From: Favolaschia claudopus
Lineage: Eukaryota > Basidiomycota > Agaricomycetes > Agaricales > Mycenaceae
DNA length: 64,000 bases
NCBI GenBank assembly: GCA_037176885.1
Contig: JAWWNJ010000023.1
Coordinates: 186,001-250,000, forward strand
Reading direction: 5' to 3'
In this document: positions 21,809 through 33,950 of the stretch, piece after piece
Numbering within the stretch: position 1 is the stretch's first letter
How the letters are laid out: each line of letters opens with the position of its first letter
Made by a program: the position numbers and the translations under genes
The notes under the pieces: model-generated
What the model was told of the DNA's origin: nothing
Database searches by the model: none
Seen by the model: only the letters and a program-made list of their open reading frames with translations

Positions 21809-24222
21809 ATGGCAATCAAACGACGCTTGTCCGGTACCACCATGTCGCTAGATTGCCCCAAGCACACCAAAAATAGTAATCTTTCCTTAAGGTCAAAAAG
21901 GTGCTCCGAAAGCTCAACATTCAGACCTACATTTGGTAACCGAGGAAAGGAGCCCTTTGTGTCCATCGAAAAAGACACGAGAAAACGTGACCTTTTCGCT
22001 GCTCTTTCAGGACTTGCGGAAAGTCCGCCGAGATTTTTCCCATTCGTTACCGAAATAAGGGTAACGAATGGGAAAAATCTCGGCGAACTTTTAGCACGTT
22101 CTCAAAGAGCAGCGAAAAGGTCACCTTTCTCGTGATCTTTTCGATGTGCACAAAAGGTCTCCATTTATTGAATACCAAATGGGGCTCTGAATGCTGACCT
22201 TTTGGAGGGCCTTTCTGACCTTAAAGAAAGATTTCTATTTTCGGTGTGAAGTGTGGTTTCGACCCAACAGAATACGATGAAGCAGCCGGGCTATCTCGTG
22301 TCGAGCTCCGCAGCCGCTTGACCGAGCTGGATGCTCTAATCGCTTCATTGACCTTGAAGCGTCAGAGTCTCCAGGCTGCTTCTGACGCGATAATCTATCC
22401 TGTACTGTCTCTCCCGCTCGAAATCACTGCAGAGATCTTTGTGCGCTGCCTACCTGCTGCTACCTATGTATCACCTTCGATCTCGGACGCTCCTCTTCTT
22501 CTAACGCAGGTATGCCATCAATGGCGGGAAATAGCGCTCGGAACACCAACTCTCTGGCAGTCTTTGGCATTCAAAGATCAGGATGTATCTACCAAACTCT
22601 TGACCCTGTGGTTATCTCGTTCTGGAGTTCTACCAATCTCACTCTCTGTTACTTGCTGGGATAAACTGCGAACAGGCGCCCTGTTTGCGGCTGCCTTGCA
22701 GTTCGTGGATCGATGGTGTGACATGAAATTTGGCCTACCGCTTTCGTCGTTCTCTAAGCTGGACCTGCGTAACGAACCTCTGCCAAACCTTCGTACCCTT
22801 CGTCTGGACTATGTCTCGCAGAGCAGCGACGATATAGTCTCCGACATAGTGTCGATATCCCACGCCGTTGCCCTGAGGGAGGCGTATGTAACCACCCATC
22901 CCGAGGTGATAGTCGACCTGCCTTGGGCGCAGCTGACGGCTCTCACCCTGAAAAAAGGAGTAGAGCTGCATGCAGCCCTGACGCTCCTCGAGACCTGCAC
23001 CAATCTTGTCACACTCGACATCTCGACCGCCGACGATTCAATCGCTAGTTCCATGCTTGTGACGATGGATTCTGTGAAGACCCTAACATGTAACCTCGGG
23101 TCATCCGAGCCCGATTCCAGCTGCATTCTGGATCACGTTATACTCCCCAATCTTACCCGTCTGAGCGTCCAAAATCTCTCCCACCCTCGGCATGCTCCCA
23201 CATTGAAAAACTTCATCCATCGCTCTGCATGTTCGTTCCAGTTTTTTGCCGCGTCCTTCTCTCGCGACATGACAGCCGATACCTTCCTCGAATGTCTACG
23301 CGTCCTTCCGGATTCCATCTCGGAACTGGAGCTGACCTCCCCGCGAGGGGAGTTCACGCGGGGAATATTTTCCACTTTAGCTCCTGACACGGTGCTTCCG
23401 CGACTGAGAACCCTGCGTCTCCACGGCAGGGGCGTCCTGTCCGATGATGAATACGAGGATCTTGTCGATATGGTGCAGGTGCGACGTGCGCGTAGCCCTC
23501 CATCGCTGGATCTCGTTTCATTGCATTTATGGCTCTTTTCAAATCATCCGCGGATGATGCCCAGCAACCTGAGGATTGTACAATTGAAGGCCCTTACGTC
23601 CCGTTTCTCGGGTCTGAAGATCAAGTTCTTATTATCAAAAAGGGTGCCATACGGTCGGTCCACCCATGTCGTGCTCGACAACACAGATTCTGGTGAGATT
23701 CTACTAGTTTGCCTTGTGGATGTTGTGCTTGAAATTTGTGAACTCAGACCAAAGCTCGTCGGACGGATATCCCGTGTACTGATACTAGTACACAACGAGA
23801 ATCAGGTCGCAATGCGGGGGCAGGATGCGGGACTACTTGTTAAGAAACCGCCGAGCATCTATCATCCTATTTGCGAGTATTCAATTGACAGATACTTAGT
23901 CGCTCGAAAGAAGTGTAGCAATTGTATTCAAGACGCCGACAGGTACTCTACGCGCGCGTTTGGTTGGTGCTCACCCAGAGGAGATCACCGTAAGCCTGCG
24001 AACCGACGACAAGGTAGCACGCATCTCGCAGGATCTTTCTACCACAGCAAGACCGAAACACAAAATGCCTCGACACCACACAAAATGCCAAATACACCGT
24101 CCATCGTGTCCACCACATCGAATCCGTTCAAAAGTCTTGCCAGTAGCATCCGAGGAACTCCAGGCGTGTCGAAAATGCCTCGCTGCCAGACGCTTGGGTT
24201 TTTACACCTTTTGAAGCCTTAG
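21809..24222 (+). pseudogene. F-box protein gene with a MITE in its 5' coding sequence and a repeat-derived 3' end
   Basis: Typical Agaricomycete F-box protein, expected to recruit substrates to an SCF ubiquitin ligase. The ATG at 21809 opens MAIKRRLSGTTMSLDCPK. The 386-bp MITE at 21863-22248 then interrupts. Deleting it with one AAG copy gives LDCPKCGFDPTEYDEAAG in frame, followed by a heptad-like segment (RSRLTELDALIASLTLKRQS), the F-box core (YPVLSLPLEITAEIFVRCLP, then VCHQWREIALGTPTLW) and a long leucine-rich part with LRTLRL and LTRLSV periodicity. The reading frame continues to 24222, but from about 23935 the sequence is shared with the dispersed repeat at 30.9 kb, so the last 95 residues are probably not native. 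Unless the MITE is spliced out, translation from the ATG stops at 22135 and the F-box is lost; no ATG precedes the F-box downstream of the MITE. Confidence 0.82.
21863..22248. mobile_element. Foldback MITE, 386 bp, 3-bp target duplication
   Basis: The ends are CACACC(A/G)AAAATAG and its inverse. Inverted similarity spans almost the whole element, with arms of about 185 bp. The inner part is nearly perfect (CCGAGATTTTTCCCATTCGT and its inverse around 22028-22086; GACCTTTTCGCTGCTCTTT on both sides). It is flanked by AAG at 21860-21862 and 22249-22251. A 3-bp duplication would suit PIF/Harbinger-like elements, though AAG is not the usual TWA. It has no coding capacity. Confidence 0.82.
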
Positions 24223-24830
24223 CAAAGACAAGTGCTTCATCGGGCGTGGAGCGGGGGATTTTAACCCGCACCGCTCGAGCCCTCCACGACGGGAGCTTAG
24301 TTGAGTAGAGCAATGGCGACGGCAACCTTGAAGCCGACGCGCTCGTGCGCGCACGAAAGGCAGGGGCCGCAGTCCCCCAAGGTTTCCGCGACGGATTCCA
24401 GATGAGGGCCTGAAGCCGCCTGACATGCCCACGAGCTCTCCCCCTGCGATTGCTGGACCTAGGAGCTACTGGGACTTTGGACGGCGAGCTGCGAAAGAGA
24501 TCATCAGCGAGGAACAGAAGAGAGTGTGTAGTACACGCACCTGAAATCTGGACAGAAGTGGCTGACGGTCAATAGGACGTACGAAAAAGAAGAGCGAGCA
24601 ACGCACCAAGGGGACCCAGCGACAGCCCCAAATCATAGACACAGGATAGCTCTAAGCTGGGTGAGTGGAGACTAAGTGGATATGTTTTTGTGAGGTCGCT
24701 TAGAGAGACAATGGGAGAACTCACTGGAGAACATGAAAGTCAAGAGGAAGAGGTGTTCGGTAATCCCCGAGAGTGGCTGGCGGAATTTATAGAGCGGGTG
24801 TTTGGACGAAACAAACAAATCTCTCGGAGG
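23935..24830. repeat. Long dispersed repeat, copy A
   Basis: It matches 30890-31690 in direct orientation. The 5' part is the most conserved (TCTACGCGCGC(G/A)TTTGGTTGG, then CGTAAGCCTGCGAACC, then ACGACAAGGTAGCACGCATC). Further blocks are CTTGAAGCC(G/A)ACGCGCTCGT near 24330 and CATGAAAGTCAAGAG near 24733, followed by GCGGAATTTAT. On the minus strand both copies give similar short peptides (LRDACYLVVGSQAYGD with a conserved stop; KFRQP followed by LLTFM). It may therefore descend from a duplicated gene rather than a transposon. I cannot assign a function. Confidence 0.6.
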
Positions 24831-25174
24831 CTGTAACAAGATCGAATTAAGCTACCGGGTACCCTGAATTGCCTGGGATTCGGCGGAGTAGTGGGGCAAA
24901 ATCATGATGAAAGTAGAGTACGATTGAGTTCGAGGCAGGATCCCTCATATTTATCCCAGTAAATTCGCCTTCGAATGACCCAAGAATGCGCTCAAGCAAA
25001 CGGCCCAAGAGGGGAAGAGAGGAGGCTGAGAGGAATGTAAATATCCACGTGACCGCGTCACCTCTTGCTTCCGACCACAACATTCCCACGAAACCATAGC
25101 GAAACACTCGCTCGTAGGAAAATCCTTTTAAGCGTGTTCTTGTGTCGATGACACCTCTATGCTAGCCCTATTAT
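24831..25174. other. Intergenic region upstream of the second F-box gene
   Basis: Weak similarity to the far end of repeat copy B persists on the minus strand (GDAVTWIFTFLS compared with NAITCAAFSGIF), suggesting that the duplicated unit extends to about 25080. Confidence 0.4.
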
Positions 25175-26676
25175 ATGGCTCCTCCACTAAAGAAACAACA
25201 CTTTGATTCGACGACTCGGAGTCCAACTACTATCAGTACTACTTTGCCAAATCGGGCCCCAACAGATCAAGCTGGCGATCCCCCAGTACCAGCAAATCTA
25301 CCTAACGTGCCCTTGGATATTCACTTCGAAGTATATTGTAGTTACGGATTCAGAACTGCGAGGCTCAACGTCAACTGTATCCTAGATTTTTCGCTATATC
25401 CACCCTCGAGACCTCATTGCAGTCGCACGGTCGTGCAAGCCTCTAAGGGATATCTTGCTAGACAAGCAATTGTCTCAACCCACCTGGAGACGTGCATTGT
25501 CCTATGCTACCATGCTACCTTCCGCCCCAGAAGCGCTCCCCGAACCAGTGATGGCCGTCTTGTTATACGAGCCGACATGTACGGTGCGTGGTAGCAAGCA
25601 AATTATCATAGCGATCTGTTCCTGAGACTTTGAATGATATGTAGAAGTGTCGCAACGCTCTCCCAATTGCGTCAAGAGTAGATTGGGAGTTGAAAGCTCG
25701 TTTCTGTGCATCTTGTCGCGAAGCATCGTGTGTCATTCGACTTGAGCGCGCTCTATCTGTGCTGATCATTCTATCTAATAGGGTGACATGCTTTCCTTCC
25801 GGAACAAAACCCGAGCTCTGCTGTGGTGTTCTCGCTCACTTGGTCGTTCCAACCCAATTCGCTTGTATGTTCTTTCATGTGAATAGTATTCGTCCCTTGT
25901 TGATGTTCCCGGGGTAAAAAACAACAGCGAGTTCAGGTGCATCCGGGTGCTATCTCACCAGCGAATTCAATCTCGCGAAAGCCAAGGTGTCGCGTATGTC
26001 AGCCCAGGAGCGCACTACGTTTGTCTCGAACAAACAACGCCAGATGGAGGATCTTCGCTCCGTAAGATTTCCTATTCCATGCTTTCTGTTGCTGTTAACC
26101 GAAGCTATTTCTAATAGTACGCCAGGGAATGTCGTAAGTTTGAGGAGGCTCAGCAGCGCGAGCGTTTGGAAAGAGACAAGATGGTCAAAGTACAACGCGC
26201 CAAACTGTGAGGCAGCTTCTGAAACACTCCAACGAAGTCTCTGTGACTCATCGAAACATTAGTATTCGAGAGAGACTTTTTTCGCTTGGGTGGGGAGAGG
26301 AGCTTGCTGTACTCAAGGCAGGCGATTCCCCGCTTGAGCAGCATCCCGTTGTCGATGTACCGGAGGTTCTTACTGACACAGGTACAGAGATCATCTCAAA
26401 CCTTCTTTGTTACTATGTTTTGACGATGCTTCCCCAGCTTGGCTCGAAATCCGCCCTGTCCTGGAGGCTTTCCTGCAGAAGCATCGTGCAACGCAGAAAG
26501 CTAAGCATCAAGCCCACTTGAAGAAAGCATCCAAAGCTCGATTCGAGTCTGCCCGGAAGATGGAGGAAGGTCTGAAGGGAGGGAAGGAAAATGCTCAGCC
26601 GCAGCGAAAAGGAAAGGGTCAGAAGGGTTCGGTGGGTGGTCACAAGGTGGTCATGACTCATGAGCCCTTTTTCTAG
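25175..26676 (+). CDS. F-box domain protein
   Basis: F-box protein, presumed substrate receptor of an SCF ubiquitin ligase. Exon 1 gives MAPPLKKQHFDSTT, then ANLPNVPLDIHFEV. A 55-nt intron leads to IFRYIHPRDLIAVARSCKPL, completing the F-box. Later exons give LSQPTWRRALSYATMLPSAP and WELKARFCASCREAS, where C-x2-C is common in this fungal subfamily. Next come a coiled-coil-like segment (QERTTFVSNKQRQMEDLRS, YARECRKFEEAQQRERLERD) and SPLEQHPVVDVPEVLTDT. The tail is Lys-rich (KHRATQKAKHQAHLKKAS), ending KVVMTHEPFF. Introns are 50-65 nt with GT-AG ends; the exon between 25740 and 25935 is the least certain. It lies 950 bases downstream of the disrupted F-box gene, but they are not close copies. 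Confidence 0.82.
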
Positions 26677-28759
26677 ACTGCCGCTGACCAACTCTCCTTC
26701 GTAGCGCAATCGCGGTTAGTACAGGGAGTAACATTGCATTGGACTGCCGAGGACGTTCCTATCCACATTCTACCATTCGACTAAGTATTGTAGCACGACA
26801 CATTGTAGGACCAGACAAGTGCATAGATCTAGATTTGTAAGAACAATTTGTAGAGACGCGGAAACCATCTTGTACACAATAACAATCCAGTCCGCTTGAA
26901 TCTTCTATCGTTTCTGAGACTCGGCGCGACGCAGACCTGTATCTTGCCACACGCGAGAACGCAGCACCCTACGATCAGCCACGACGCCTTTTAAGTGCTG
27001 AGACTCAACGGAGCGGTGACAGGATACGACATGTAGAGTACATCGATGAGTCGCATTCGCGGAACGCAAGCGAAGACGTCTTGAAGGATAGCCGTTTACG
27101 GAGGGAACATGACTCCGAAAGACACCAAGGATCTCCGCGAACAACTTGTACGCACGTCCCGTAGCGGACGCGCTGAGAGAAGAAGCGCGCGCTCCGAGTC
27201 TGCGTGTGGGCCGTGCGGCGTTGTCGCCTGGCTCCAAGGTTTCGGGGGCAGGACAGCGCCAAGAAGAAACAATCACGCGGAGTACTCAGTCCGCTGAAAC
27301 GGCGGACTAACTGCTCAACATTGAGCTGGATCTCGTCAGATCTTGTCGGAGGGTCGTCGCTGATGCCTCCACACACGCATGAGCCTACCGATCTGCGTCC
27401 TTGGTTCGCAGTCCGCCATTCCTAGCTTGATGTCGAGACGATCATCGAGCAGCCCATTCCTAGTTTGACTTCGAGGCGATCATTGAGCAGGGCAGGAAAA
27501 CGGGCTGATGCTCGAGACGCGTAGAAATTAGATGAACGCGTTAGTCGAATGCAATGCGGACGGGACGCAGTGTCAGGTCAGTGCCACTGTGGATGGCAGA
27601 TTCAGAGGCGGGGGAATGCTTGTACAACGCCGTGGCCAAGACCGTTCGGACGAAGAAGAAGAAGAGATGAAATTGAAGTAGCGACTGCCGGAATTTCATA
27701 GCGGTGCTCCGAGCCTGTGGCAGTCACTCGACTTTTACTGATATTCGGGTGCTAGCGGTAGAAGCCTGAGGGACGGGGACCGTTGGCGTTGGGAGGCTAT
27801 TCGGCGCTGCAAACTTTTGAACCTCGGAGAGGCTACCCAGGAAGCACATTAGCAAGATAGCGCAGCTAATTTCCAGATACCGCCTCCCACCGCAGCTATC
27901 TGCTGGCAAATAGCTGGTTGGAGCCGTTCTACACGGTGACCTCAGGCAAGTTCTTGCATACAGCAGTAGGGGAAGTGAAGGCTTTTTGCGAGACCAGATA
28001 CCAAATGGCACTGACAGGACCAAGAGGCAGTTTTACAGGATTCGAGTCATGGAGCCTAGAGGCCAGTTTCTGGCAAGCTGGTTCTGCCTCCCTGACAGTC
28101 TGTTGGGTTGCTATCGGCAAAGTCAAACCGCTGAACGAAGCAAGAGCTGCAAGACACGATTCCAATTTTCTCGTCGTCGGGGAGGTCGACTTGTGGGAGC
28201 CGTGGAAGAGGCACCATCAGACTTTGATCTCAATCTTTTCTTGCCGAAAACGGTGTCGACGACAAGTCGAGAACTTCAAGCCAACCTGAGGCCTGAGGAC
28301 CCAATGGTTTTCAGTTTAGTACTAAGTACGAGATTACCGACCGTAGATGCTCGCTTGGCTTGTTCTTAACATCGGATAAGTATTCCCCACAATCGCCACC
28401 AGCATTGATTTATTGGCGTAGCCTGGGATCAAGAAGTTTTTAGAGCAGGGTCAGCATTCGTTCCAACTTCCTACCAGTTCGAACACGGGCCCGAGCGGAT
28501 AACCGCAGGGCTGGGATTTACCCGGCCGGGAGTGTCTGTGAACCTGAACCTTAAACGAGAGAAAGAAAAGGAAACGGAAATGCTGTCACCACTGATACCA
28601 ACACATGCCCCGTTTGTGCCCTGTTCAACTTTCTGGAAGCCAGTCAGGTAAGCTCAGATCATATTGGACGAAGGACAGTATTTATGTCTGGCCTCGCCAG
28701 AATTCTGGGAAAGATTTTCGCCCTGCTCAACTACTAGCTACTAGTAGTTCACTCCTTTC
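26677..28759. other. Gene-free region
   Basis: No gene recognised on either strand. A tandem duplication is at 27417-27492, and an inverted word pair (AGTCCGC and GCGGACT) around 27289-27314 may form a small stem. Confidence 0.5.
27417..27492. repeat. Two-copy 38-bp tandem repeat
   Basis: CATTCCTAG(C/T)TTGA(T/C) followed by TCGAG(A/G)CGATCAT(C/T)GAGCAG appears twice, at 27417-27454 and 27455-27492, with a handful of substitutions. Confidence 0.7.
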
Positions 28760-30534
28760 ATGTCGACAGAGCTCGATTCAACGTACGGGGCCTGGCTCAT
28801 TTCTCTCGTTCTCGAGACCTTTCTCTATGGCATGGGGGTCCTACAATCCTGGAATTATTTCGCGGCTCGGCCTACGGATATTGCGCCCGTGAAGGCAACG
28901 GTGAATGAGTTATAGCATCTCTCGTTTTCTTATAATTGAAGTGCGCTAGGTTCTTGTCGTTCTGTGCGGCCTCTACATCCTCTACTCTAGTGTAATTGAA
29001 CATTGCTTCTCAGTGTTCTGGAGACAGTTCAAGTCGTGTTCTTCTTCCTCTCGTCCTACTCTCGTTTCGTGCAGCGTTTCGGAAAGATTCAAACCGATTT
29101 GATCTGGCAAGTTCCCTTCGATATCACTCACGGTTTGTAATTGACCAAGGCGATGAAACTCAAGGGAAGATACAGTATGTTACAATGCCTTTCATCACTG
29201 CGAAATCAATAACTTTTCTCCGCAGCTCCAACTCCTCGCCGCAGTGAGTCAATTCAACATGTGTTTTGACTGAGCTACTTCCACGGTCGGCGCTGAAAAT
29301 CATCGTAGTATCTATCCGCTTTCTTCGTGCAAATGTAAGTCAAAATCATTAGCCTGAGCTGCATGGTCATTGCCAGGCTCGTTAACTTTTCACAGTTACT
29401 TTTCGAGTCGCATTCACAGATGTAGGTCATGTCTGCGTCTCTCGACATCAGTGCTCATTCTTCTTCAGTGACGAAAGGGCGGAAGAAATCGAGCCTTTCG
29501 GCGTTGGGCATATACATCATCGTACTTGCGTCTGATTCATTGCCCGAATCAATCGCTCATGTTGCGTCGTCGTTCCACAGCTTTTATTGGCCGTTGTCCA
29601 GATTGGTGTGCACATTATCTTGTTAACAACGGCTTTCTTCAACGTTCACATGCCATAGTTGCAGGGATCCTTCAGACCATCAGCTCGTCCGTCTTGTCTT
29701 CGACTCTGTTTTGTCCACGGGCCAATTACAATTTTCCCGCAGATACAAGCTGCGCAGTTTCTTAAAACTAGGGACTACAAAGGTATTGTCGCTACTTCCA
29801 ATCCCCTACCAGCATTGTTCTAACCATTCATCTAGCCTATCACTACCCTTCAAGCTGCCGCATCCCTGGCCTGTGACATGTTGATCACCACCTACCTTTG
29901 CTTGTTCCTCAAAAGCCAGAAAAGCGACATGATCAAGTAAGTCTCGCTTTCTTGGACTCGAACAATACAATATTCGTGTCTTCGTCGAATAGGACCAACT
30001 CAGTGATGGACCTGCTCATTTACGATGCTATCAATCGTGGTTTACTGACCGCGTTGTCGTCCGCCGTCAATATGATCTTGGTATGTGCATCGATTCGTCT
30101 TGCGCTGGTGTCATACTACCTATGTAACTAACACACCCTGGTTATCCAGTTCTTGGCGCTTCCCGACACGCTCTGGTTTTTCCTCGGCCTCGCTCCCAGT
30201 AGCAAACGTCCGTAGTTATTTCCAACTGCCCGCTATTGGTCTCGCTGACGACGTCGCCTCTTTCGCAGTGTACATGAACAGCATGCTAGCGACGTATGTG
30301 TCTCCGGTTTCTCCTCATGCTTTAACAACCACGTCTTGCTAACCGTATCACAGACTCAACAGACGCCAGCACATCCGCAACGCCATCGCGTACAACGATC
30401 AAGGGTGGAACTCGATGCCCATGGGTTCGTTAACAACGAGTCCCGGTCCCAAGGGAATTCAAGCCATCGCTGCTATAGAATTCGCTGAGACCCCTTCTGT
30501 AAGAAAATTTTTTGTCGTTGCTCCCATATTCTGA
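28760..30534 (+). CDS. DUF6534-type multi-pass membrane protein
   Basis: Member of a large basidiomycete family of seven-helix-like membrane proteins of unknown function. Exon 1 starts MSTELDSTYGAWLISLVLET, continuing FLYGMGVLQSWNYFAARPTD (helix 1). Further exons give KVLVVLCGLYILYS (helix 2), VQVVFFFLSSYSRFVQRFGK, LQLLAAVSQFN, then LQAAASLACDMLITTYLCLF. The family hallmark follows: TNSVMDLLIYDAINRGLLTA and FLALPDTLWFFLGLAPSSK/LYMNSMLATLNRRQHIRN, split by introns at the conserved places. It ends RKFFVVAPIF at 30534; an alternative splice at 30500 would end one residue after TPS. Exon borders between 28900 and 29800 are uncertain. No enzymatic motif is visible. Similar proteins are often annotated only as hypothetical. 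Confidence 0.82.
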
Positions 30535-30889
30535 AGATTCCTTGAAGGTCAACATCAGTGACAAAGAAGGCGAGTTTCCTGCATGTGTGTAATAGCGCGG
30601 GGCTTGTGGATTTTTGAAGAGTGATTCGCGATTACTGTAAATAATCTCATATTGCATTCGTAGGTACTTTGATTGCAGCATTGTCTGAAGCTCAAACTTT
30701 GGAATGACAATGCAACTTGCAAGGCTTGTTGTTCTTTACGATTCTGAGCCTCACGGTGTATACAGTACGAATAGTAAAGCGGGTAGGAGTGACATAGCGT
30801 CTGCTTTAAATATGCAACGCGTTTGGGGCACAAGTCTTCAGTCGACGACAAGGTCAAGACAAAGCCAATACATTACATATGAAAGGAAT

Positions 30890-31690
30890 CAAGACAAGTA
30901 TTCTACGCGCGCATTTGGTTGGCTCCCACCCGAAGGTCGTCACCGTAAGCCTGCGAACCAACGACAAGGTAGCACGCATCTCGCAGGACCTTTCTACCAC
31001 AGGAAGAGTGAAAGACAAAGAGCCTCAACACCACACACATTCCCAGGCGCCGTCCATCGTATCCACCTCGTCCCGTCCGAGCAGCTTGCCGATAACCTCT
31101 GAGGGCCTCCAGACGTGTCAACTTGCTTCGAGAACAGATCTGACCCGAAGGCCTTTCGCAGTCTGAGCCAAGGGCAAGTGCCTTCATCGGTATCGAAGGC
31201 TCCGTGTGAGGGGCATCCTTGAGCCTGGGCAAGAGGAGCGTGATTGAATAGAGCAACCGCGAAGGCAAACTTGAAGCCAACGCGCTCGTACACGCACGAA
31301 GGCGAGGACGGCAGTCCCCATGAAAAGGCCGCCGCGACCTAACGTACAACGAGCTCTCCTCCCTTGAACGCTGGGCCTACTAGGTATCGGGGCTGCTTAA
31401 AACGAGGACACGCGCCAGAGTACCTGAATGCAAGGGGCGGAGGTCAGTAAAGGAGTGGAAGGAGAAGAGTGAAAGACGCAACGAGCAGTCAAGGTAGAAG
31501 CTTCTAATCATGCGTTGAGGGCAGCCGAGCTGTCGAGAACTGAGAGAAGAAGGTTTGGTGAGCTCGCCTAGTGCCAGCAGTGGAAAAAAGGCAACCCTCA
31601 CTTACGAATGATCATGAAAGTCAAGAGCAAGATGCGCCCTGCAATTTCCGAAGGTGGCTGACGGAATTTATTGTCCATGTATTTGGTTCC
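30890..31690. repeat. Long dispersed repeat, copy B
   Basis: Direct-orientation partner of 23935-24830, about 7 kb away. It begins within AGTATTCTACGCGCGCATTT, close to the same point as copy A. On the minus strand copy B keeps a longer open frame (30903-31349) ending DDLRVGANQMRA, whereas copy A has an internal stop. Another frame has a signal-peptide-like run (FKFAFAVALFNHAPLAQAQG) broken in copy A. Confidence 0.6.
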
Positions 31691-33950
31691 AACAAACAGG
31701 GTCAGCAGCAGATCCAGAATCTCAAGGATGCTAAGGCTGGCAATAAAGATGCCAGAAAAGGCGGCACACGTGATCGCGTTACTTGGACTCCTTCCTGAGG
31801 CTTCCTCGCCGAAAACCAAGCTGTCCCCGTCACTCGTCGGGAAGCCCTCCTCCCTGAGGAGAACCAATCCGCATCTCTCACCATCATGGACATTGCCCTC
31901 ACAGTACACGTCAGCTGCTGCTCTGCTTGAAGTAAGCGGCGATAGGTTTGCTCTGTACTGACCACCACGGCTGCCTGCGGCCCATCTTTGGTCCCAGCGA
32001 CGTCCGTCCTCTCAACATGCTGTCCGGGGACAGAAGCAGCGCGCACATTCCCCTCGCCCCCCTCATAGGCTCGTTCGTATCGCCAACCCTCGCACCGTCC
32101 ATTCCAGACGACGTGAAAGGGCTGCGGGCATGGTCTCTAGGACACACATACCCGAGCACTACCTTCATTCAATCTGCAATACCCTCGTTCCTCCGCTGGG
32201 AGAGTCACTCAGCACAGGGATGGAAGCCACAGCAGCGGTTTGTCAAGCGGATGTGCGTAGAATACGCGTCGGGGGTGTGAATCGCAGCATCTACGGACGA
32301 AACTTGGTGTACGATGGAAATCGTGCATGAGGCGCAGAGAACTACTCAGATGCCACGCCACCCTCCACACGACGGAGGGGATATGATACGGAGTTGAGCG
32401 AGGGGCCACAGCCACGCCGCAGCCGTGCTGGCCTCAGATCTGCAGGAGAGACGAGCGGTCCATGGCTTTCCCCACATGGGATGTGTTACCACCGACTTGC
32501 AGTGACCAGATTATCCTGACTGTGCGACGGCAAGGGGACCAGCGCTCGGTGACATCGTGAACGGGTCGATGTATCAACGAGAATTGCAGACTGTGCAATT
32601 TCCCCAAACGTATGGGCGGACAACGTGCTAAATAGCGCGCTGTGCAACGACTGCAGAGGCAACGGGCATATGGCATGAGGCAAAAATCCGTGCAGTGAGT
32701 CGGACTGCGTTGCTCGACGAGAACACCAACAACCGTGGATCGACGATTGATGAGTGGGTAGCTGGTGCCAAGGCAGGAGTAACGCGCGCCGGCGTAGTGG
32801 AGCGAATTCGATTGGCCCAAGTGTTCTGGGGCTCAACCTTGGCATGTGAGTTTGCCGGAGAAGACCCTGGCAGGCTGAGGCGAACGGGACTTGTCCCAGT
32901 GTTAGGTGGGTGGCGCGGATGTTACAGTCCAATATGAAAGAACTGAGAATCGCATCTCAGTCACTAGTAACGCGCGGTAATAGGGTTTCCTTACAGGCAA
33001 CGTACGAATATGGAGGACTGACGTCGGAGTAAACCTCAGGCCTCAGGATTCGACGGCTTCTATCAGTTTTGAGAACCAGCCTATTCGAAACAGGCAAGGT
33101 AAGCACAGAGATCGAGCCTGAAAAATTTCGAAGACACGCACCCATCTTTCCCGTCTACACCCTGTGGGCTGGGCTACATCTGCGCCATATTAAGACCAGT
33201 CGACATCTCCGTAGTCATACTTGCTCTGTACATAAAGACGACACGAGCTGATTGGGAGCTGAGCTAATGTAGCGGGCTGACGAAAGTTGTCAGACTCTCA
33301 GTCAGCGGTCTTGAGGGCAACAAGAGGAAGCATTGCTTTGTGATAGTCAACTGTCGGGGAGTGGGACAGAGGCTGAAGGACGCGGGGCTGAGACCTTCCG
33401 CAAGAACGCGCAAAAATGGTGGTGTACAGGCTTAACAGTAGCAAACAGAAGCAAATTAAATCTAGCCAAACTCCTCCATTCTCCCGATTTGGAAATTTTC
33501 TGAACGCAGAGCAGAATAATTGTACCTCTGTGTGTGTAGTTTGCTGTACATGTCATGACAGTACAGTAACATGCAATCTTTCTCTTATCCATGGATCGGG
33601 GTCAACCTTAGGAATGAGGAATGAGAAGAAACGTCCGCATCGGACAATTCGGATATCTTTTGGATGACTGTGAATCAAGGAATGCCTCAGTAAGACATGT
33701 TTTACGAAAGAGAAATGGATAGAGATTATAAACAGAGGTGACCTGGCATGATTGGGAGAAGTGTCGAAGTTGCAGTTAACGCTTCCACGGAGAAATATTA
33801 CCAGACAATAGATACGCCGGTTCATGAAAAACTAGGAAGTAAAAGTTTTATCGGACGCATGGCTGATATTCATGTTAGTCGAGAGCCGGACACGGACATG
33901 ATTAGAGAACTGATTCAGGAATCTTTACTGTCACATGGAAATTTCGTACG
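31691..33950. other. Gene-free region
   Basis: Open frames on both strands (for example 31948-32280 plus and 32486-32932 minus) lack recognisable domains or matching splice signals. A near-palindrome around TGTCATGACA lies at about 33546-33566. The stretch 33446-33505 loosely resembles the conserved part of repeat family II (CTCCCGATTTGGAAATTTT). Confidence 0.45.

Noticed and set aside
22246..22260. Start of the F-box protein at 22246
   Set aside because: The codon is GTG inside the MITE end. The true ATG lies before the MITE at 21809.
30994..31293. Minus-strand frame with a signal-peptide-like start, in repeat copy B
   Set aside because: The putative start lacks upstream support, and the same frame is broken in copy A. 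More likely repeat sequence than a secreted protein gene.
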